Below, in pieces: positions 36,591 through 45,588 of a stretch of DNA of 64,000 nt. The DNA is taken from positions 3,410,001 through 3,474,000 of the forward strand of contig NZ_CP060007.1 in NCBI RefSeq assembly GCF_014168535.1, written 5' to 3'. Each line of letters opens with the position of its first letter. The first letter of the stretch is position 1. The notes under the pieces are model-generated. The model had not been told where the DNA came from and searched no databases. It saw nothing but the letters and a program-made list of their open reading frames with translations. Origin of the DNA: Lacibacter sediminis. GTDB lineage: Bacteria; Bacteroidota; Bacteroidia; Chitinophagales; Chitinophagaceae. The position numbers and the translations under genes were made by a program.

Positions 36591-38963
36591 TCTCATCATC
36601 TCCTGCAACACCGTCATGATCTCTTCAACATTCGGTTTGCTGAAGTAATCACCATCACTGCCATAAGAAGGACGATGTGCTTTGCCTGTGATAGTGCGAG
36701 GAGCAACATCAAGATATTTATAACCGCCTTGTTCTTCCATTACTTTATTGAACATGTAAGCTGCTGCGCCTCCGGGTACATCTTCATCAATGAAAGCGAT
36801 GCGGTTTGTTTTCTTTAATGATTCAAGAATAACATGATCAACATCAAAAGGCAAGAGTGTTTGTACATCAATAATTTCGCAACTGATGCCAAAACGTTCA
36901 AGCTGTTGTGCCGCATCATCAATAATGCGCAGAATAGAACCGTATGATACAATGGTAATATCTGTTCCTTGTCTCACCACTTCCGGTACACCCATCGGCA
37001 CCGTGAAGGATGAAAGATTAGAAGGCATTTTTTCTTTTAAGCGATAGCCATTCAAACACTCGATCACCAGACCCGGTTCATTGCTTTGCAACAATGTATT
37101 GTACATACCTGCTGCCTGCACCATATTGCGTGGCACACATACATACATTCCCCGAAGACTGTTAATGATCATACCCATTGGCGAACCACTATGCCAGATG
37201 CCTTCCAAACGATGACCTCGTGAACGAACGATCAACGGTGCACTTTGCCTTCCTGCTGTTCGGTATTGCAATGTTGCCACATCATCAGTGAGCGGCTGCA
37301 AGCCATAAACTAAATAATCGAGGTATTGAATTTCTGCTATCGGACGAAGGCCACGCATTGCCAGACCAATACCTTGTCCCATAATGGTCAACTCACGAAT
37401 GCCTGTATCAAAAATGCGGTTCTCACCGTGTTTTGTTTGCAAGCCGGCGAAGCCCTGGTTTACATCACCAATAAAACCGAGATCCTCACCAAAAGCAACT
37501 GCTTTTGGATTGTTCGAAAATAGCTGATCAAAATAACGGTTGAGAATTTCATAACCATTCAACAACGATGCATCAGCTGCATATTCTGCTTTTACTTCAG
37601 GTACTTTCATGGCACTGGCTGCACCTTCATGATACAAATGCGAGCTGAACAATGCTTCGTTTTCTTTCTGCAACTTTTTATACAACTCATTTGCAGCAGA
37701 CGAAACACCTGCAACAGAAATGCCTTTATACAAAGCACTCATTACATCCCTGCGGTTAGGCTCACGAAGTTTGTTTAATTCATTGATCACCTGTTCAACT
37801 TCTTCTCTATTGTGAGATAATGCAGCGGCCTGTTGCAATGCAGCAACTACTTCTGTAACCTGTTCTTTAACCGGCAATTCAAATTCTTTCCACGCTTCAT
37901 TTTTTTCATTGCGTACAAATTCTTTTGTTTCCCTTTCAATTGTGCTGAGCTGTTCTTCATCTGCCAGGTTGTTTTCGATGATCCACTCCTTCATCTTCTT
38001 GATACAATCCCACTCACGCTCCCATTGCAAACGATCCGCTGTTTTGTAGCGCTCATGACTACCCGAAGTGGAATGACCTTGTGGCTGCGTTACTTCTTCC
38101 ACATGAAACAATGCAGGTGTATGCGTTGCACGTATTTTTTCAATACCCGCTTCAAACACTTCGCACATGCCGGCATAATCCCATGCTTTCACTTTATAAA
38201 TTTCAATACCGGTGGTTCCGTCTTTTTTCTGAAAGCCTTTCAGGGCTTCTGAAATGGAACCTTTGGTTGTCTGATATTTTTTAGGAACAGAAATGCCATA
38301 TCCATCATCCCAAACAAACACAGCCAAAGGAATCTGTTGCACTGCAGCAGCATTCATCGTTTCCCAGAAATGACCCTCACTTGTTGATGCATCGCCAATA
38401 GTAGCAAAACATACTTCGTTTCCTTTATTTGAAAGCTGGGTGAACTGCTTCAGCACATCTGAATGACGGAATAATTTTGATGCTAATGCCAAACCAACCG
38501 AACGGGGCATTTGTGCTGCCGTTGGCGCCATACCTGAAGTAAGGTTCTTACGATTCACCAGGTCGAGAACATTGCCATTTGCATCTACAAATTCAGAAGC
38601 AAAGTGTGAGTTCATCTGGCGGCCTGCACTGTGTGGATCATGTGCCGTATCGGGATCAGCATACAGCTGGGCGAAAAATTCTTTTATTGATGCAACACCT
38701 GTTGCAAACGCAAAGGTCTGGTCACGGTAATAACCACTGTAAAAATCGCCGGGCTGGAAAAACTTAGCCATTGCAAGCTGCGGCACTTCCTTACCATCGC
38801 CAAAAATGCCAAACTTGGCCTTACCCGTAAGAACTTCTTTACGGCCAAGAAGACTGGCTTCACGACTAAGGCAAGCGATGCGGTAATCCTGCAACACTTC
38901 CTGCTGAAAATGCTCAAATGAGAGCTGCTGGAGTTGCAAGGTTTCGTTAGTGGTTGATTCCAT
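36585..38963 (-). CDS. 2-oxoacid dehydrogenase E1, alpha-beta fusion (first paralogue)
   Basis: A 792-aa fusion of the E1 alpha and beta subunits of a branched-chain-type 2-oxoacid dehydrogenase, which decarboxylates 2-oxoacids with thiamine diphosphate. The alpha half (to about 400) has DFYSGYYRDQTFAFATG, GDASTSEGHFWETMNAA and SGSHERYKT. The beta half (about 460-792) has AFGEDLGF, IRELTIMGQGIGLAMRGLRPIAEIQYLDY and IDVQTLLPFD. The TPP-motif position that is normally NN or NG reads VWDDGYGISV here. The ATG at 38963 gives MESTTNETLQL; an upstream start at 38999 is not needed. It is separate from any E2/E3 gene in the window. Confidence 0.88.
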   Translation of the reverse strand: MESTTNETLQLQQLSFEHFQQEVLQDYRIACLSREASLLGRKEVLTGKAKFGIFGDGKEVPQLAMAKFFQPGDFYSGYYRDQTFAFATGVASIKEFFAQLYADPDTAHDPHSAGRQMNSHFASEFVDANGNVLDLVNRKNLTSGMAPTAAQMPRSVGLALASKLFRHSDVLKQFTQLSNKGNEVCFATIGDASTSEGHFWETMNAAAVQQIPLAVFVWDDGYGISVPKKYQTTKGSISEALKGFQKKDGTTGIEIYKVKAWDYAGMCEVFEAGIEKIRATHTPALFHVEEVTQPQGHSTSGSHERYKTADRLQWEREWDCIKKMKEWIIENNLADEEQLSTIERETKEFVRNEKNEAWKEFELPVKEQVTEVVAALQQAAALSHNREEVEQVINELNKLREPNRRDVMSALYKGISVAGVSSAANELYKKLQKENEALFSSHLYHEGAASAMKVPEVKAEYAADASLLNGYEILNRYFDQLFSNNPKAVAFGEDLGFIGDVNQGFAGLQTKHGENRIFDTGIRELTIMGQGIGLAMRGLRPIAEIQYLDYLVYGLQPLTDDVATLQYRTAGRQSAPLIVRSRGHRLEGIWHSGSPMGMIINSLRGMYVCVPRNMVQAAGMYNTLLQSNEPGLVIECLNGYRLKEKMPSNLSSFTVPMGVPEVVRQGTDITIVSYGSILRIIDDAAQQLERFGISCEIIDVQTLLPFDVDHVILESLKKTNRIAFIDEDVPGGAAAYMFNKVMEEQGGYKYLDVAPRTITGKAHRPSYGSDGDYFSKPNVEEIMTVLQEMMRE

Positions 38964-39183
38964 GCGGCAAAAATAAATGATTTGCTCCCACGTTAACACT
39001 TGTAAGCCGAATTGGTGAAAACAACCCTTTTACTGTGAAAAACCGTGCGGGAGGTAAAATTCGGCCCCAAGCTATGAAAATTCCGGGCTAATTGCCGCTA
39101 ATAAAATTTTGTGAAAGGCAACCATACAGGGTTATGAACTGTCTGTACTAATACTTACTTTTACAACTCTAATAAAAGCATTT

Positions 39184-39660
39184 ATGAAAAAACATGTTAT
39201 TACCCTTTGTGCCGGTTTACTGCTGGGCTTTGCAGGCATGGCTCAAAACCATGACGGGCACAACCACAGCACTGCCACAACCCCCACAACTCCTGCTCCA
39301 AAACCTGAAAGCATTAAACTTTCTGAAACAACATTTGATTTTGGAAAGATCCCGCAAGGAAAACCTGTAACACACATTTTCACGGTTGAAAATATTGGTA
39401 AAGATTCGTTGAAGATCGATAACGTGCAGGCATCCTGCGGATGTACAACTCCTGAATGGAGCCGTACAGCTGTAGCTGCCGGTGGCAAAACAACCATTAA
39501 AGTTGGTTACAATGCTGCTGCAGAGGGCGTGTTCGACAAAACCATCACCATTTATTATAACAACGGAGAAGTGAAAGTGATGAACATTAAAGGAACCGTT
39601 TGGAAAACTCCTGACCAATCGGCACCAACCAACCAGGCATTAAATATCTTTAAACAATAA
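39184..39660 (+). CDS. Exported DUF1573 protein
   Basis: A 158-aa protein with a signal peptide (residues 1-20, ending GMAQ), a His/Thr/Pro-rich linker (NHDGHNHSTATTPTTPAP) and a DUF1573 Ig-like domain. The domain signature is ETTFDFGKIPQGKPVTHIFTVENIGKDSL followed by QASCGCTTPEW. The function of DUF1573 is not known; such proteins are abundant periplasmic or surface proteins in this phylum. It is followed 18 bp later by a second DUF1573 gene, so the two form an operon. Confidence 0.88.
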   Translation: MKKHVITLCAGLLLGFAGMAQNHDGHNHSTATTPTTPAPKPESIKLSETTFDFGKIPQGKPVTHIFTVENIGKDSLKIDNVQASCGCTTPEWSRTAVAAGGKTTIKVGYNAAAEGVFDKTITIYYNNGEVKVMNIKGTVWKTPDQSAPTNQALNIFKQ

Positions 39661-39678
39661 AAACAAAATCAGCATACG

Positions 39679-40059
39679 ATGAAACAGTTCATGATCGCCT
39701 TTGTAGCACTATTTGTTTTCACTGCAGTGAATGCACAAACAAAAAAGCCAGCTGACCTTGTAAAATTTACAAGTGAAACAGTTGACCTCGGTAAAGCCAA
39801 ATTGAACAGTCCTGTAACAGCAACGTTTACATTTACCAATAACAGTAAAGAAGATGTGGTGATTGAAACAGTTACGCCGGGTTGCGGCTGCACAAAATCT
39901 GATTATACAAAAGAACCTATCAAACCGGGCAAAACGGGCACTATTACCGCCACTTACAATGCCGCCACACCGGGCAAATTCTCAAAGCAAGTAAGAGTAA
40001 AATTGCTGGGGATTGATCAGGAGCAGGTGCTTACCATCTTAGGTAATGTTGAACAATAA
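39679..40059 (+). CDS. Exported DUF1573 protein, second copy
   Basis: A 126-aa paralogue of the preceding gene. A signal peptide (ending AVNAQ) is followed directly by the DUF1573 domain: KFTSETVDLGKAKLNSPVTATFTFTNNSKEDVVIE, then PGCGCTKSDYTKEPIKPGKTG. It lacks the His-rich linker of the first copy. The CGCT pair is retained. A strong terminator follows 24 bp downstream. Confidence 0.88.
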   Translation: MKQFMIAFVALFVFTAVNAQTKKPADLVKFTSETVDLGKAKLNSPVTATFTFTNNSKEDVVIETVTPGCGCTKSDYTKEPIKPGKTGTITATYNAATPGKFSKQVRVKLLGIDQEQVLTILGNVEQ

Positions 40060-40082
40060 ATAAACCATCTCCATTTATAATC

Positions 40083-40112
40083 AGCCTCCGGATTTTTCGG
40101 AGGCTTTTTTAT
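40083..40112 (+). terminator. Terminator of the DUF1573 operon
   Basis: AGCCTCCG pairs with CGGAGGCT, followed by TTTTTTATTT. Confidence 0.9.
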
Positions 40113-40143
40113 TTCCAATACTAATAAATGTAAGTACCAACCC

Positions 40144-40151
40144 TATCTTTG
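40144..40151 (+). promoter_or_regulatory. -7 element 5 bp before the aminotransferase start
   Basis: TATCTTTG ends 5 bp before the ATG at 40157, predicting a leaderless or nearly leaderless mRNA. No clear -33 TTG is seen. Confidence 0.5.
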
Positions 40152-40156
40152 CCCGC

Positions 40157-41356
40157 ATGTTAGCAATCAGTAAACGTGGCGAACAAATGCCGCCCTCGCC
40201 CATTAGAAAATTAGTTCCCTTTGCAGAAGCTGCCAAAAAGAAAGGCATCAAAGTATTTCATTTGAATATTGGTCAGCCCGATATTGAGACACCTCCTGCT
40301 ATTCTTGATGCGGTGCGCAATACAGATATTAAAGTACTCGAATACAGCCACAGCGCCGGTAACGAAAGCTATCGCCGTAAACTGGTGCAGTATTATAAAA
40401 AAGTGAGGATTGATGTGAGTTACGACCAGATCATGATCACAACCGGTGGTAGTGAAGCAATCATGTTTGGTTTTCTCACCTGTTTAAATCCAGGTGATGA
40501 GGTAATTGTTCCTGAACCGTTTTATGCGAACTATAATGGATTCGCCTGCGCTGCGGGTGTAACGGTTGTGCCCATTACTTCAACCATTGAAACGGGTTTT
40601 GCCCTGCCTCCTATTGAAGATTTTGAAAAAGTAATTACAGCAAAAACAAAAGCGATTATCATCTGCAGTCCAAACAACCCTACCGGTTATTTATACAGCA
40701 AAGAAGAGATGTATAAACTGAAAGAGCTTTGTTTGAAGTACAATCTCTATCTTTTTAGTGATGAAGCATACCGTGAATTTTGTTATGATGGTGACTATGT
40801 CAGCGCCTTGCATGTTGAAGGACTTGAGCAGCATGTGGTATTGATGGACACCATCAGTAAACGATACAGCGCCTGCGGAGCAAGGCTTGGCGCACTTGTT
40901 ACAAAGAACAAAGCGGTGTATGATGCTGCCATGAAATTTGCACAGGCAAGATTGAGCCCTCCCGGCCTGGCACAGATCATGGGCGAAGCAGCGATTGATT
41001 TGCCTGAATCTTATTTTGAAGCGCCGAAAGCTGAATATCTCTCCCGCCGAAATCTATTAGTAAGGCGATTGAATGCAATGCAAGGCGTGGTTTGTCCCAA
41101 CCCGGGCGGTGCTTTTTATGCCATGGCGAAATTACCGATAGATGACAGCGATAAATTCTGTCAATGGTTGCTTGAATCATTTTCTTACAAAGGACAAACG
41201 CTAATGCTGGCACCAGCAACAGGTTTTTATGGTACACCAGGACTTGGAAAACAGGAAGTAAGGCTGGCTTATGTGCTGAATTTAACAGCACTTGATCAGG
41301 CAATGGATTGTTTAGAAGAAGCCTTGAAAGTTTATCCGGGAAGAACCGAAAATTGA
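40157..41356 (+). CDS. Pyridoxal-phosphate aminotransferase, class I/II
   Basis: A 399-aa fold-type I aminotransferase of AspC-like length. Motifs are HLNIGQPDIETPPAI, the cofactor-binding TTGGSEA, CSPNNPTGYLYSKEE, FSDEAYREFCYDG, and SKRYSACGARLGALV with the PLP lysine. A C-terminal Arg (KQEVRLAYVLN) binds the substrate carboxylate. The best guess is an aspartate or related amino-acid aminotransferase; the substrate range cannot be read from sequence alone. The next gene is tRNA-Met, with its own promoter. Confidence 0.9.
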   Translation: MLAISKRGEQMPPSPIRKLVPFAEAAKKKGIKVFHLNIGQPDIETPPAILDAVRNTDIKVLEYSHSAGNESYRRKLVQYYKKVRIDVSYDQIMITTGGSEAIMFGFLTCLNPGDEVIVPEPFYANYNGFACAAGVTVVPITSTIETGFALPPIEDFEKVITAKTKAIIICSPNNPTGYLYSKEEMYKLKELCLKYNLYLFSDEAYREFCYDGDYVSALHVEGLEQHVVLMDTISKRYSACGARLGALVTKNKAVYDAAMKFAQARLSPPGLAQIMGEAAIDLPESYFEAPKAEYLSRRNLLVRRLNAMQGVVCPNPGGAFYAMAKLPIDDSDKFCQWLLESFSYKGQTLMLAPATGFYGTPGLGKQEVRLAYVLNLTALDQAMDCLEEALKVYPGRTEN

Positions 41357-41380
41357 TTTCAACAATTAGCTGTATTTCTC

Positions 41381-41388
41381 TATTTTTG
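41381..41388 (+). promoter_or_regulatory. tRNA promoter -7 element
   Basis: TATTTTTG fits TAnnTTTG and ends 13 bp before the mature tRNA. Confidence 0.55.
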
Positions 41389-41401
41389 CAGCCCCAAATA
41401 G

Positions 41402-41475
41402 GCCGGGGTAGCTCAGCTGGTTAGAGCATCGGATTCATAACCCGAAGGTCGGCAGTTCAAGTCTGCTCTCCGGTA
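41402..41475 (+). tRNA. tRNA-Met (CAT)
   Basis: The gene folds as a complete cloverleaf. The acceptor GCCGGGG pairs with CTCCGGT (two G-U pairs), followed by U8, and the D-arm is GCTCAGCTGGTTAGAGC. The anticodon arm is TCGGA-TTCATAA-CCCGA with anticodon CAT, and the T-arm is GGCAG-TTCAAGT-CTGCT. No CCA is encoded. The anticodon stem lacks the three G-C pairs of an initiator, so it is elongator Met; tRNA-Ile2 with lysidine cannot be fully excluded. Confidence 0.95.
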
Positions 41476-41483
41476 CTTAATAT

Positions 41484-41515
41484 AAAAGTCCTGCTAATGC
41501 AGGACTTTTTATTTT
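41484..41515 (+). terminator. Terminator after tRNA-Met
   Basis: AAAGTCCTGC pairs with GCAGGACTTT over a 4-nt loop, then TTTATTTT. Confidence 0.9.
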
Positions 41516-41538
41516 AATAGAGTAGACGCTTGCGTTTT

Positions 41539-42303
41539 TTACCTTGCATACACATCCAGTTCATGTATCTGATCTTTATAATCAGCAGGAAGTAATATGC
41601 TTTTCAGCATCCAGTCCATCTTCATCAGCCTGCTGATCTTATATAAAGGCACAACGGGTGTAAGCAATGAGAAATCACGAAGCTGCAACAGCTCTTTCAC
41701 TGTATCCGGCACTACAAGTTTTTGTCCTTCGATCAACACTTTAAACCGCATGCTGCCAAGATGCTTTTCATACTGCTTAAAAAGGTCAGCGGTGTATTCA
41801 CTCTTTTTGAGGTCGGCTATTAAATGGGCTTTACGTACTGGTAGCCATTCAACATAATTAACCGGCAATTCTTTCAAGCCCATTCTTATACCCACACGAT
41901 AAAACACATTATATACCTCTTCTTTTTCTTCATCGCTTAACTTTTCTTCAAGCAACTCATACGATGCAATGGAATAATGGATCAACATAAACAACACATC
42001 CCGGTAAGCCCATTCGGGAATTTTATAGCCACGACTTTGTTCTACAGCAGTATGAATGTGATGCATCATATCAATTGCCTTGTAAGCCTCATCCTCAAAT
42101 GAAAAAATGATTTTTTTCGCATAGGAAACCGTTGAGAATAACCTTCCAAGCGGATCGGCAGGCAGCTTGCCCGTAAAGTAAAGCCAATCAACAGCTTTGT
42201 TAAGCGCAAACTCGGCTGAGGCGCCTGCAAAAATAAACAGCACGGTATCGCTTTTACCCCAGATCTTTCGCACAACTGAATGATGTTCAACAAACACTTT
42301 CAT
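41539..42303 (-). CDS. DUF2236 (MpaB-like oxygenase family) protein
   Basis: A 254-aa protein of the DUF2236/MpaB family, haem-associated proteins related to rubber oxygenase. Typical pieces are KSDTVLFIFAGASAEFALNKAVDWLYFTGKLPADPLGRLFSTVSYA near the N-terminus, and MMHHIHTAVEQSRGYKIPEWAYRDVLFMLIHYSI, which carries the histidine-rich helix. The enzymatic activity in this organism is unknown. The ATG at 42303 is chosen; the in-frame codon two positions upstream is GTG. Confidence 0.75.
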   Translation of the reverse strand: MKVFVEHHSVVRKIWGKSDTVLFIFAGASAEFALNKAVDWLYFTGKLPADPLGRLFSTVSYAKKIIFSFEDEAYKAIDMMHHIHTAVEQSRGYKIPEWAYRDVLFMLIHYSIASYELLEEKLSDEEKEEVYNVFYRVGIRMGLKELPVNYVEWLPVRKAHLIADLKKSEYTADLFKQYEKHLGSMRFKVLIEGQKLVVPDTVKELLQLRDFSLLTPVVPLYKISRLMKMDWMLKSILLPADYKDQIHELDVYAR

Positions 42304-42430
42304 ACACAACTTATTTCTGTTTAGTTAGCTATCAACTGCAGCCGTTCTTGCTTAACCGCAAGGGCCAGCTATCCTTAGGCGGAAAGAAAACTTTTCAAAA
42401 ATCATTTGATTGATTCACAAATATACACTT

Positions 42431-42458
42431 ACTTTGTATTTCAAAGTACTTTTAAAGT
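42431..42458 (+). promoter_or_regulatory. Palindromic promoter-region element
   Basis: ACTTTG-TATTT-CAAAGT (42431-42447) is followed by ACTTT-T-AAAGT (42448-42458), two adjacent dyads 17 bp before the first of two paralogous membrane-protein genes. This is a possible operator. Confidence 0.4.
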
Positions 42459-42474
42459 ATTAAACCTTTTCTTT

Positions 42475-42768
42475 ATGACCTACAAATTGAACATTGGGAC
42501 TATTATCAGCTGGATCTTTGGCGTAATTGTTTTTGCTATCGGCATTGTGAATACATTTTGGGGAAACGATACTGCTTTCGGAATTTTTATTCTGCTTCTC
42601 TCGTTCGTTTACTTTCTACCGGCAAATGAACTACTTAAGAAGATCACAGGTTTTTCAATTCCAAAAATGGGATTAATAAAAATCGGTTTGGGTTTCTTTG
42701 TTATCTGGGCATCATTAGGTGTGGGAGAATTATTTGATAAAGTTGAACTCATGCTGAAAAGCTTCTAA
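42475..42768 (+). CDS. Small three-helix membrane protein, copy 1
   Basis: A 97-aa membrane protein of unknown function. Three hydrophobic segments lie at about 8-28, 33-50 and 67-86. Key segments are ISWIFGVIVFAIGIVNTFW, FVYFLPANELLKKITGF and FFVIWASLGVGELFDKV. It aligns end to end with the next gene (NVFSWFFGLAVLTIGILN, FFPQVNELLKKWFGF, FIFWFTLGISDLGDVID), so the pair arose by tandem duplication. The ATG at 42475 is chosen; upstream in-frame sequence is the palindromic promoter region. The 30-bp gap implies co-transcription. Confidence 0.65.
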   Translation: MTYKLNIGTIISWIFGVIVFAIGIVNTFWGNDTAFGIFILLLSFVYFLPANELLKKITGFSIPKMGLIKIGLGFFVIWASLGVGELFDKVELMLKSF

Positions 42769-42798
42769 CCCACATTAGTGATTTTAAAAACAAACCTG

Positions 42799-43077
42799 AT
42801 GCAAGGAAAAATTTCTTTACAAAATGTATTCAGCTGGTTTTTCGGCTTAGCTGTTCTAACCATAGGAATATTAAATCTGGTACTTATACATCCTGTTCCG
42901 GGCATAGTTGGCATATGTTTATCCTTGCTTTTCTTTCCACAGGTAAATGAACTATTGAAAAAATGGTTTGGTTTCGTCCTTCCTTTTGCAGTAAAAGTTT
43001 TTCTGGCACTCTTTATTTTCTGGTTCACCTTAGGTATCAGTGATCTCGGGGATGTGATTGATGGGTGGGCCCGTTAA
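42799..43077 (+). CDS. Small three-helix membrane protein, copy 2
   Basis: A 92-aa paralogue of the preceding product with the same three-helix layout and the shared motif NELLKKxxGF before the third helix. The ATG at 42799 aligns with the N-terminus of copy 1. The seven codons before it are intergenic in character. No function is assigned. The convergent TSUP gene ends 35 bp downstream. Confidence 0.65.
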   Translation: MQGKISLQNVFSWFFGLAVLTIGILNLVLIHPVPGIVGICLSLLFFPQVNELLKKWFGFVLPFAVKVFLALFIFWFTLGISDLGDVIDGWAR

Positions 43078-43112
43078 AAAGGATGTAAAAACCGGATCGG
43101 CAAACCCATTTC

Positions 43113-43865
43113 TTATTTCTTCATCAACATCAACACCGAACCTGCCAAGGTTAACAGTAATACCATCTTCCGGTAATGCAGATCTCTTATTTTTTGTGTT
43201 AAACGAATACCCAGTAAGAATCCAAGAATCAACGCAGGCAATAATACAAGATCGGTTTGCAGTGTTTGTACATTTATGTTCTTCCAGTAAAAAACCTGGA
43301 AAGGAAGTTTAAATAAATTCATCACTAAAAATATCCATGCCGCCGTACCAATAAAATCATTTTTAGGTAAACGCATTGCAAGGAAATAAAGATTTGCAAA
43401 TGCACCGGCAAGGTTACCGATCATGGTCGTAAAGCCCGCCGCCAATCCTGTACCCGTTGCGAATAATGGATGTTGTGGTACCGATGTTGATTTACGGAAC
43501 TCCAACCATAACACAAGGACGATGGTAATAACAATGATCACAGCCATTATTTTTCGAAAAACAATCTCGTCCATATCTTTTCCTGAAAACACACCTAACA
43601 GAATTCCAATGATCATCCATGGAATTACTTTCCAGAAATGTTTCCATTGTGCATGGCGGTTGTAATACGATACGGCACCTATATCTGCAAAGCATAGCAA
43701 CGGCAATACAATTCCTGTTGATGACTTACCGCCAAATGCAAGCGCCATGATGGTAACAGCCAACATGTCAACACCTTTCAATCCACCTTTCGCTAATCCA
43801 ATTGCAAAAGCAGCCAGTAAAATAAATGCCCAGTATGAGAGGGAATACAATGAAAGAATTTCCAT
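43113..43865 (-). CDS. TauE/SafE (TSUP) family permease
   Basis: A 250-aa permease of the sulfite exporter TauE/SafE family with about eight helices in two similar halves. Family signatures are IGLAKGGLKGVDMLAVTIMALAFGGKSSTGIVLPLLCFADIG in the first half and GTGLAAGFTTMIGNLAGAFANLYFLAMRLPKNDFIGTAAW in the second. Substrates of the family include sulfite and organosulfonates. No sulfur genes flank it, so its substrate is open. Confidence 0.88.
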   Translation of the reverse strand: MEILSLYSLSYWAFILLAAFAIGLAKGGLKGVDMLAVTIMALAFGGKSSTGIVLPLLCFADIGAVSYYNRHAQWKHFWKVIPWMIIGILLGVFSGKDMDEIVFRKIMAVIIVITIVLVLWLEFRKSTSVPQHPLFATGTGLAAGFTTMIGNLAGAFANLYFLAMRLPKNDFIGTAAWIFLVMNLFKLPFQVFYWKNINVQTLQTDLVLLPALILGFLLGIRLTQKIRDLHYRKMVLLLTLAGSVLMLMKK

Positions 43866-44040
43866 GAACTGTAAAGAAAAGAAAAATATTAATTAATGGC
43901 TGTTTTACGATGTTTCTTCTGAAAAAGCAAAACCTCAAACAAAACAATTCAGGTAACAATTTGCTAACCGCATATTCACCATTCCCTAACAATTTGGAAA
44001 CACTGCCCCTCCATCTTAGCGGCAATAAAACTTTCCAATT

Positions 44041-45513
44041 ATGCTCCGTTCATTATCACTGGCATCTGTTGCCGTTGCAGGATTTCTTTTTTCATCCTGC
44101 GACAAAAGCGAGAACAAAAAATTTTACAACAACAACATTGAATTCGCAAACAAATCAGTAAATCCGGCACTTGCATTTACAATGCCCGGTTTCAACAACG
44201 TAGGTATTTACACACTGCTTAGCAGTGAAGATGCATTACCCAATTCTCCTGGATTTGTTTATGGCGCACAGCCCGATGGAGCCGGGTTATTAAAAGATCC
44301 GAACAGTGATGGTTATGTACTCATCACCAATCATGAGATCATCAGATCAGTATCGAGAGTATTTCTCGACAAAACATTGAAGCCAACAAAAGGCGAATAC
44401 ATTGTTGATGCCATTGGTGGCGTGTGGCGTTTGTGTTCGGCAACAATGGCTACTCCGCAGGAACATGGCTTTGGTCCTTTATTTTTAACAGCAGGTGAAA
44501 GCGGACAGGAAAGTATGGTACATGGTATTCATCCCGGAAGTCTTGTTGGCGATAAAGCACGTCAGGATCGTGTACTGCCTGCGCTCGGCAAAGCAAGTAT
44601 GGAAAATGCTGTGCCACTTACCAAAATTGCTTACCCAGGTAAAACAATAATCATGATTGGTGAAGACCAGAGTTATTCAAGCAATCACCTTAGTGCAGGC
44701 CAGTTGGCAATGTATATGAGCAATACTGTTGGTGATTTAAACAATGGAAGTTTTTTTACACTGAAACGCAAAGATGGCAACCAGGTTGAACTTGATATGA
44801 CCATCGGTAATTCATATGAAGTTGAATTCGTAGAAATACCGAATGCAAAAAATATCAGTGGTGCAGAAATCAACACACAGGCAAATGCTTTAGGTGCAAT
44901 CCGTTTCTCACGTGTTGAAGATGTTGACTACGGTAAAGGCAATCCTTCAAATAACCGTGATGTATATTTTGTTGCAACAGGTCAATCGCCGAATGGTGAA
45001 ACAAACCAGGAAGGCTATACCATGTGGGGGCGTTTGTATCGTTTGAAAATGAATGCAGGTGACCCAACAAAAGGCACACTGGAAGTTTTAGTTGATGGCG
45101 ACTTAACTCCAGGCACAGGAATTATTAATCCTGATAACGTTTGTGTTACAGAAAATTATGTTTACATACAGGAAGACGGAGATTCGTATTATCCTGCTGC
45201 TACGCATGATTCTTATGTTTGGCAATACAACATCAAGACAAAAGAAAACAAGCCGTTCCTGAACATGAATCACAAGAGAACAGACGCAGCATGGAACAGC
45301 AAATACAATACAACCAACAATAATCGTTTAGGTAGTTGGGAATGGGGTGCAATGTGGGATATCTCAGATATTATTGGTGTACCAGGGACATTCCTTGCAA
45401 ACATTCATCCGCACACATGGCAGGATAATAAATTCTTTAATCCTGATGGCAGTGGATTGAACTTAAACCGTGAAGGTGGACAAACAGTTATTCTGCGCAA
45501 CGTACCAAGATAA
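44041..45513 (+). CDS. PhoX-like (DUF839) exported lipoprotein
   Basis: A 490-aa protein with a lipoprotein signal (GFLFSSC, Cys20) and a PhoX-type beta-propeller. Recognisable segments are GYVLITNHEIIRS, TPQEHGFGPLFLTAGESGQESMVHGIHPG, AIRFSRVEDVDYGKGNPSNNRDVYFVATG and INPDNVCVTEN. PhoX enzymes are Ca/Fe-dependent alkaline phosphatases. Many DUF839 relatives lack activity, and I cannot confirm all metal ligands here. A terminator follows, then the di-haem peroxidase gene on the same strand. Confidence 0.7.
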   Translation: MLRSLSLASVAVAGFLFSSCDKSENKKFYNNNIEFANKSVNPALAFTMPGFNNVGIYTLLSSEDALPNSPGFVYGAQPDGAGLLKDPNSDGYVLITNHEIIRSVSRVFLDKTLKPTKGEYIVDAIGGVWRLCSATMATPQEHGFGPLFLTAGESGQESMVHGIHPGSLVGDKARQDRVLPALGKASMENAVPLTKIAYPGKTIIMIGEDQSYSSNHLSAGQLAMYMSNTVGDLNNGSFFTLKRKDGNQVELDMTIGNSYEVEFVEIPNAKNISGAEINTQANALGAIRFSRVEDVDYGKGNPSNNRDVYFVATGQSPNGETNQEGYTMWGRLYRLKMNAGDPTKGTLEVLVDGDLTPGTGIINPDNVCVTENYVYIQEDGDSYYPAATHDSYVWQYNIKTKENKPFLNMNHKRTDAAWNSKYNTTNNNRLGSWEWGAMWDISDIIGVPGTFLANIHPHTWQDNKFFNPDGSGLNLNREGGQTVILRNVPR

Positions 45514-45533
45514 TTATACCAAGGGAAACATCG

Positions 45534-45569
45534 GGAACTTCTGTTTATTCAGGAGTTCCTTTTCTTATT
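45534..45569 (+). terminator. Terminator after the PhoX-like gene
   Basis: GGAACT-T-CTG pairs with CAG-G-AGTTCC over a 6-nt loop, followed by TTTTCTTATTTT. Confidence 0.75.
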
Positions 45570-45588
45570 TTGACTAAGGCTTCACGAC

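Noticed and set aside
41402..41475. tRNA as an integration site for a mobile element
   Set aside because: No integrase gene or repeated tRNA end is found nearby; the downstream hairpin is an ordinary terminator.
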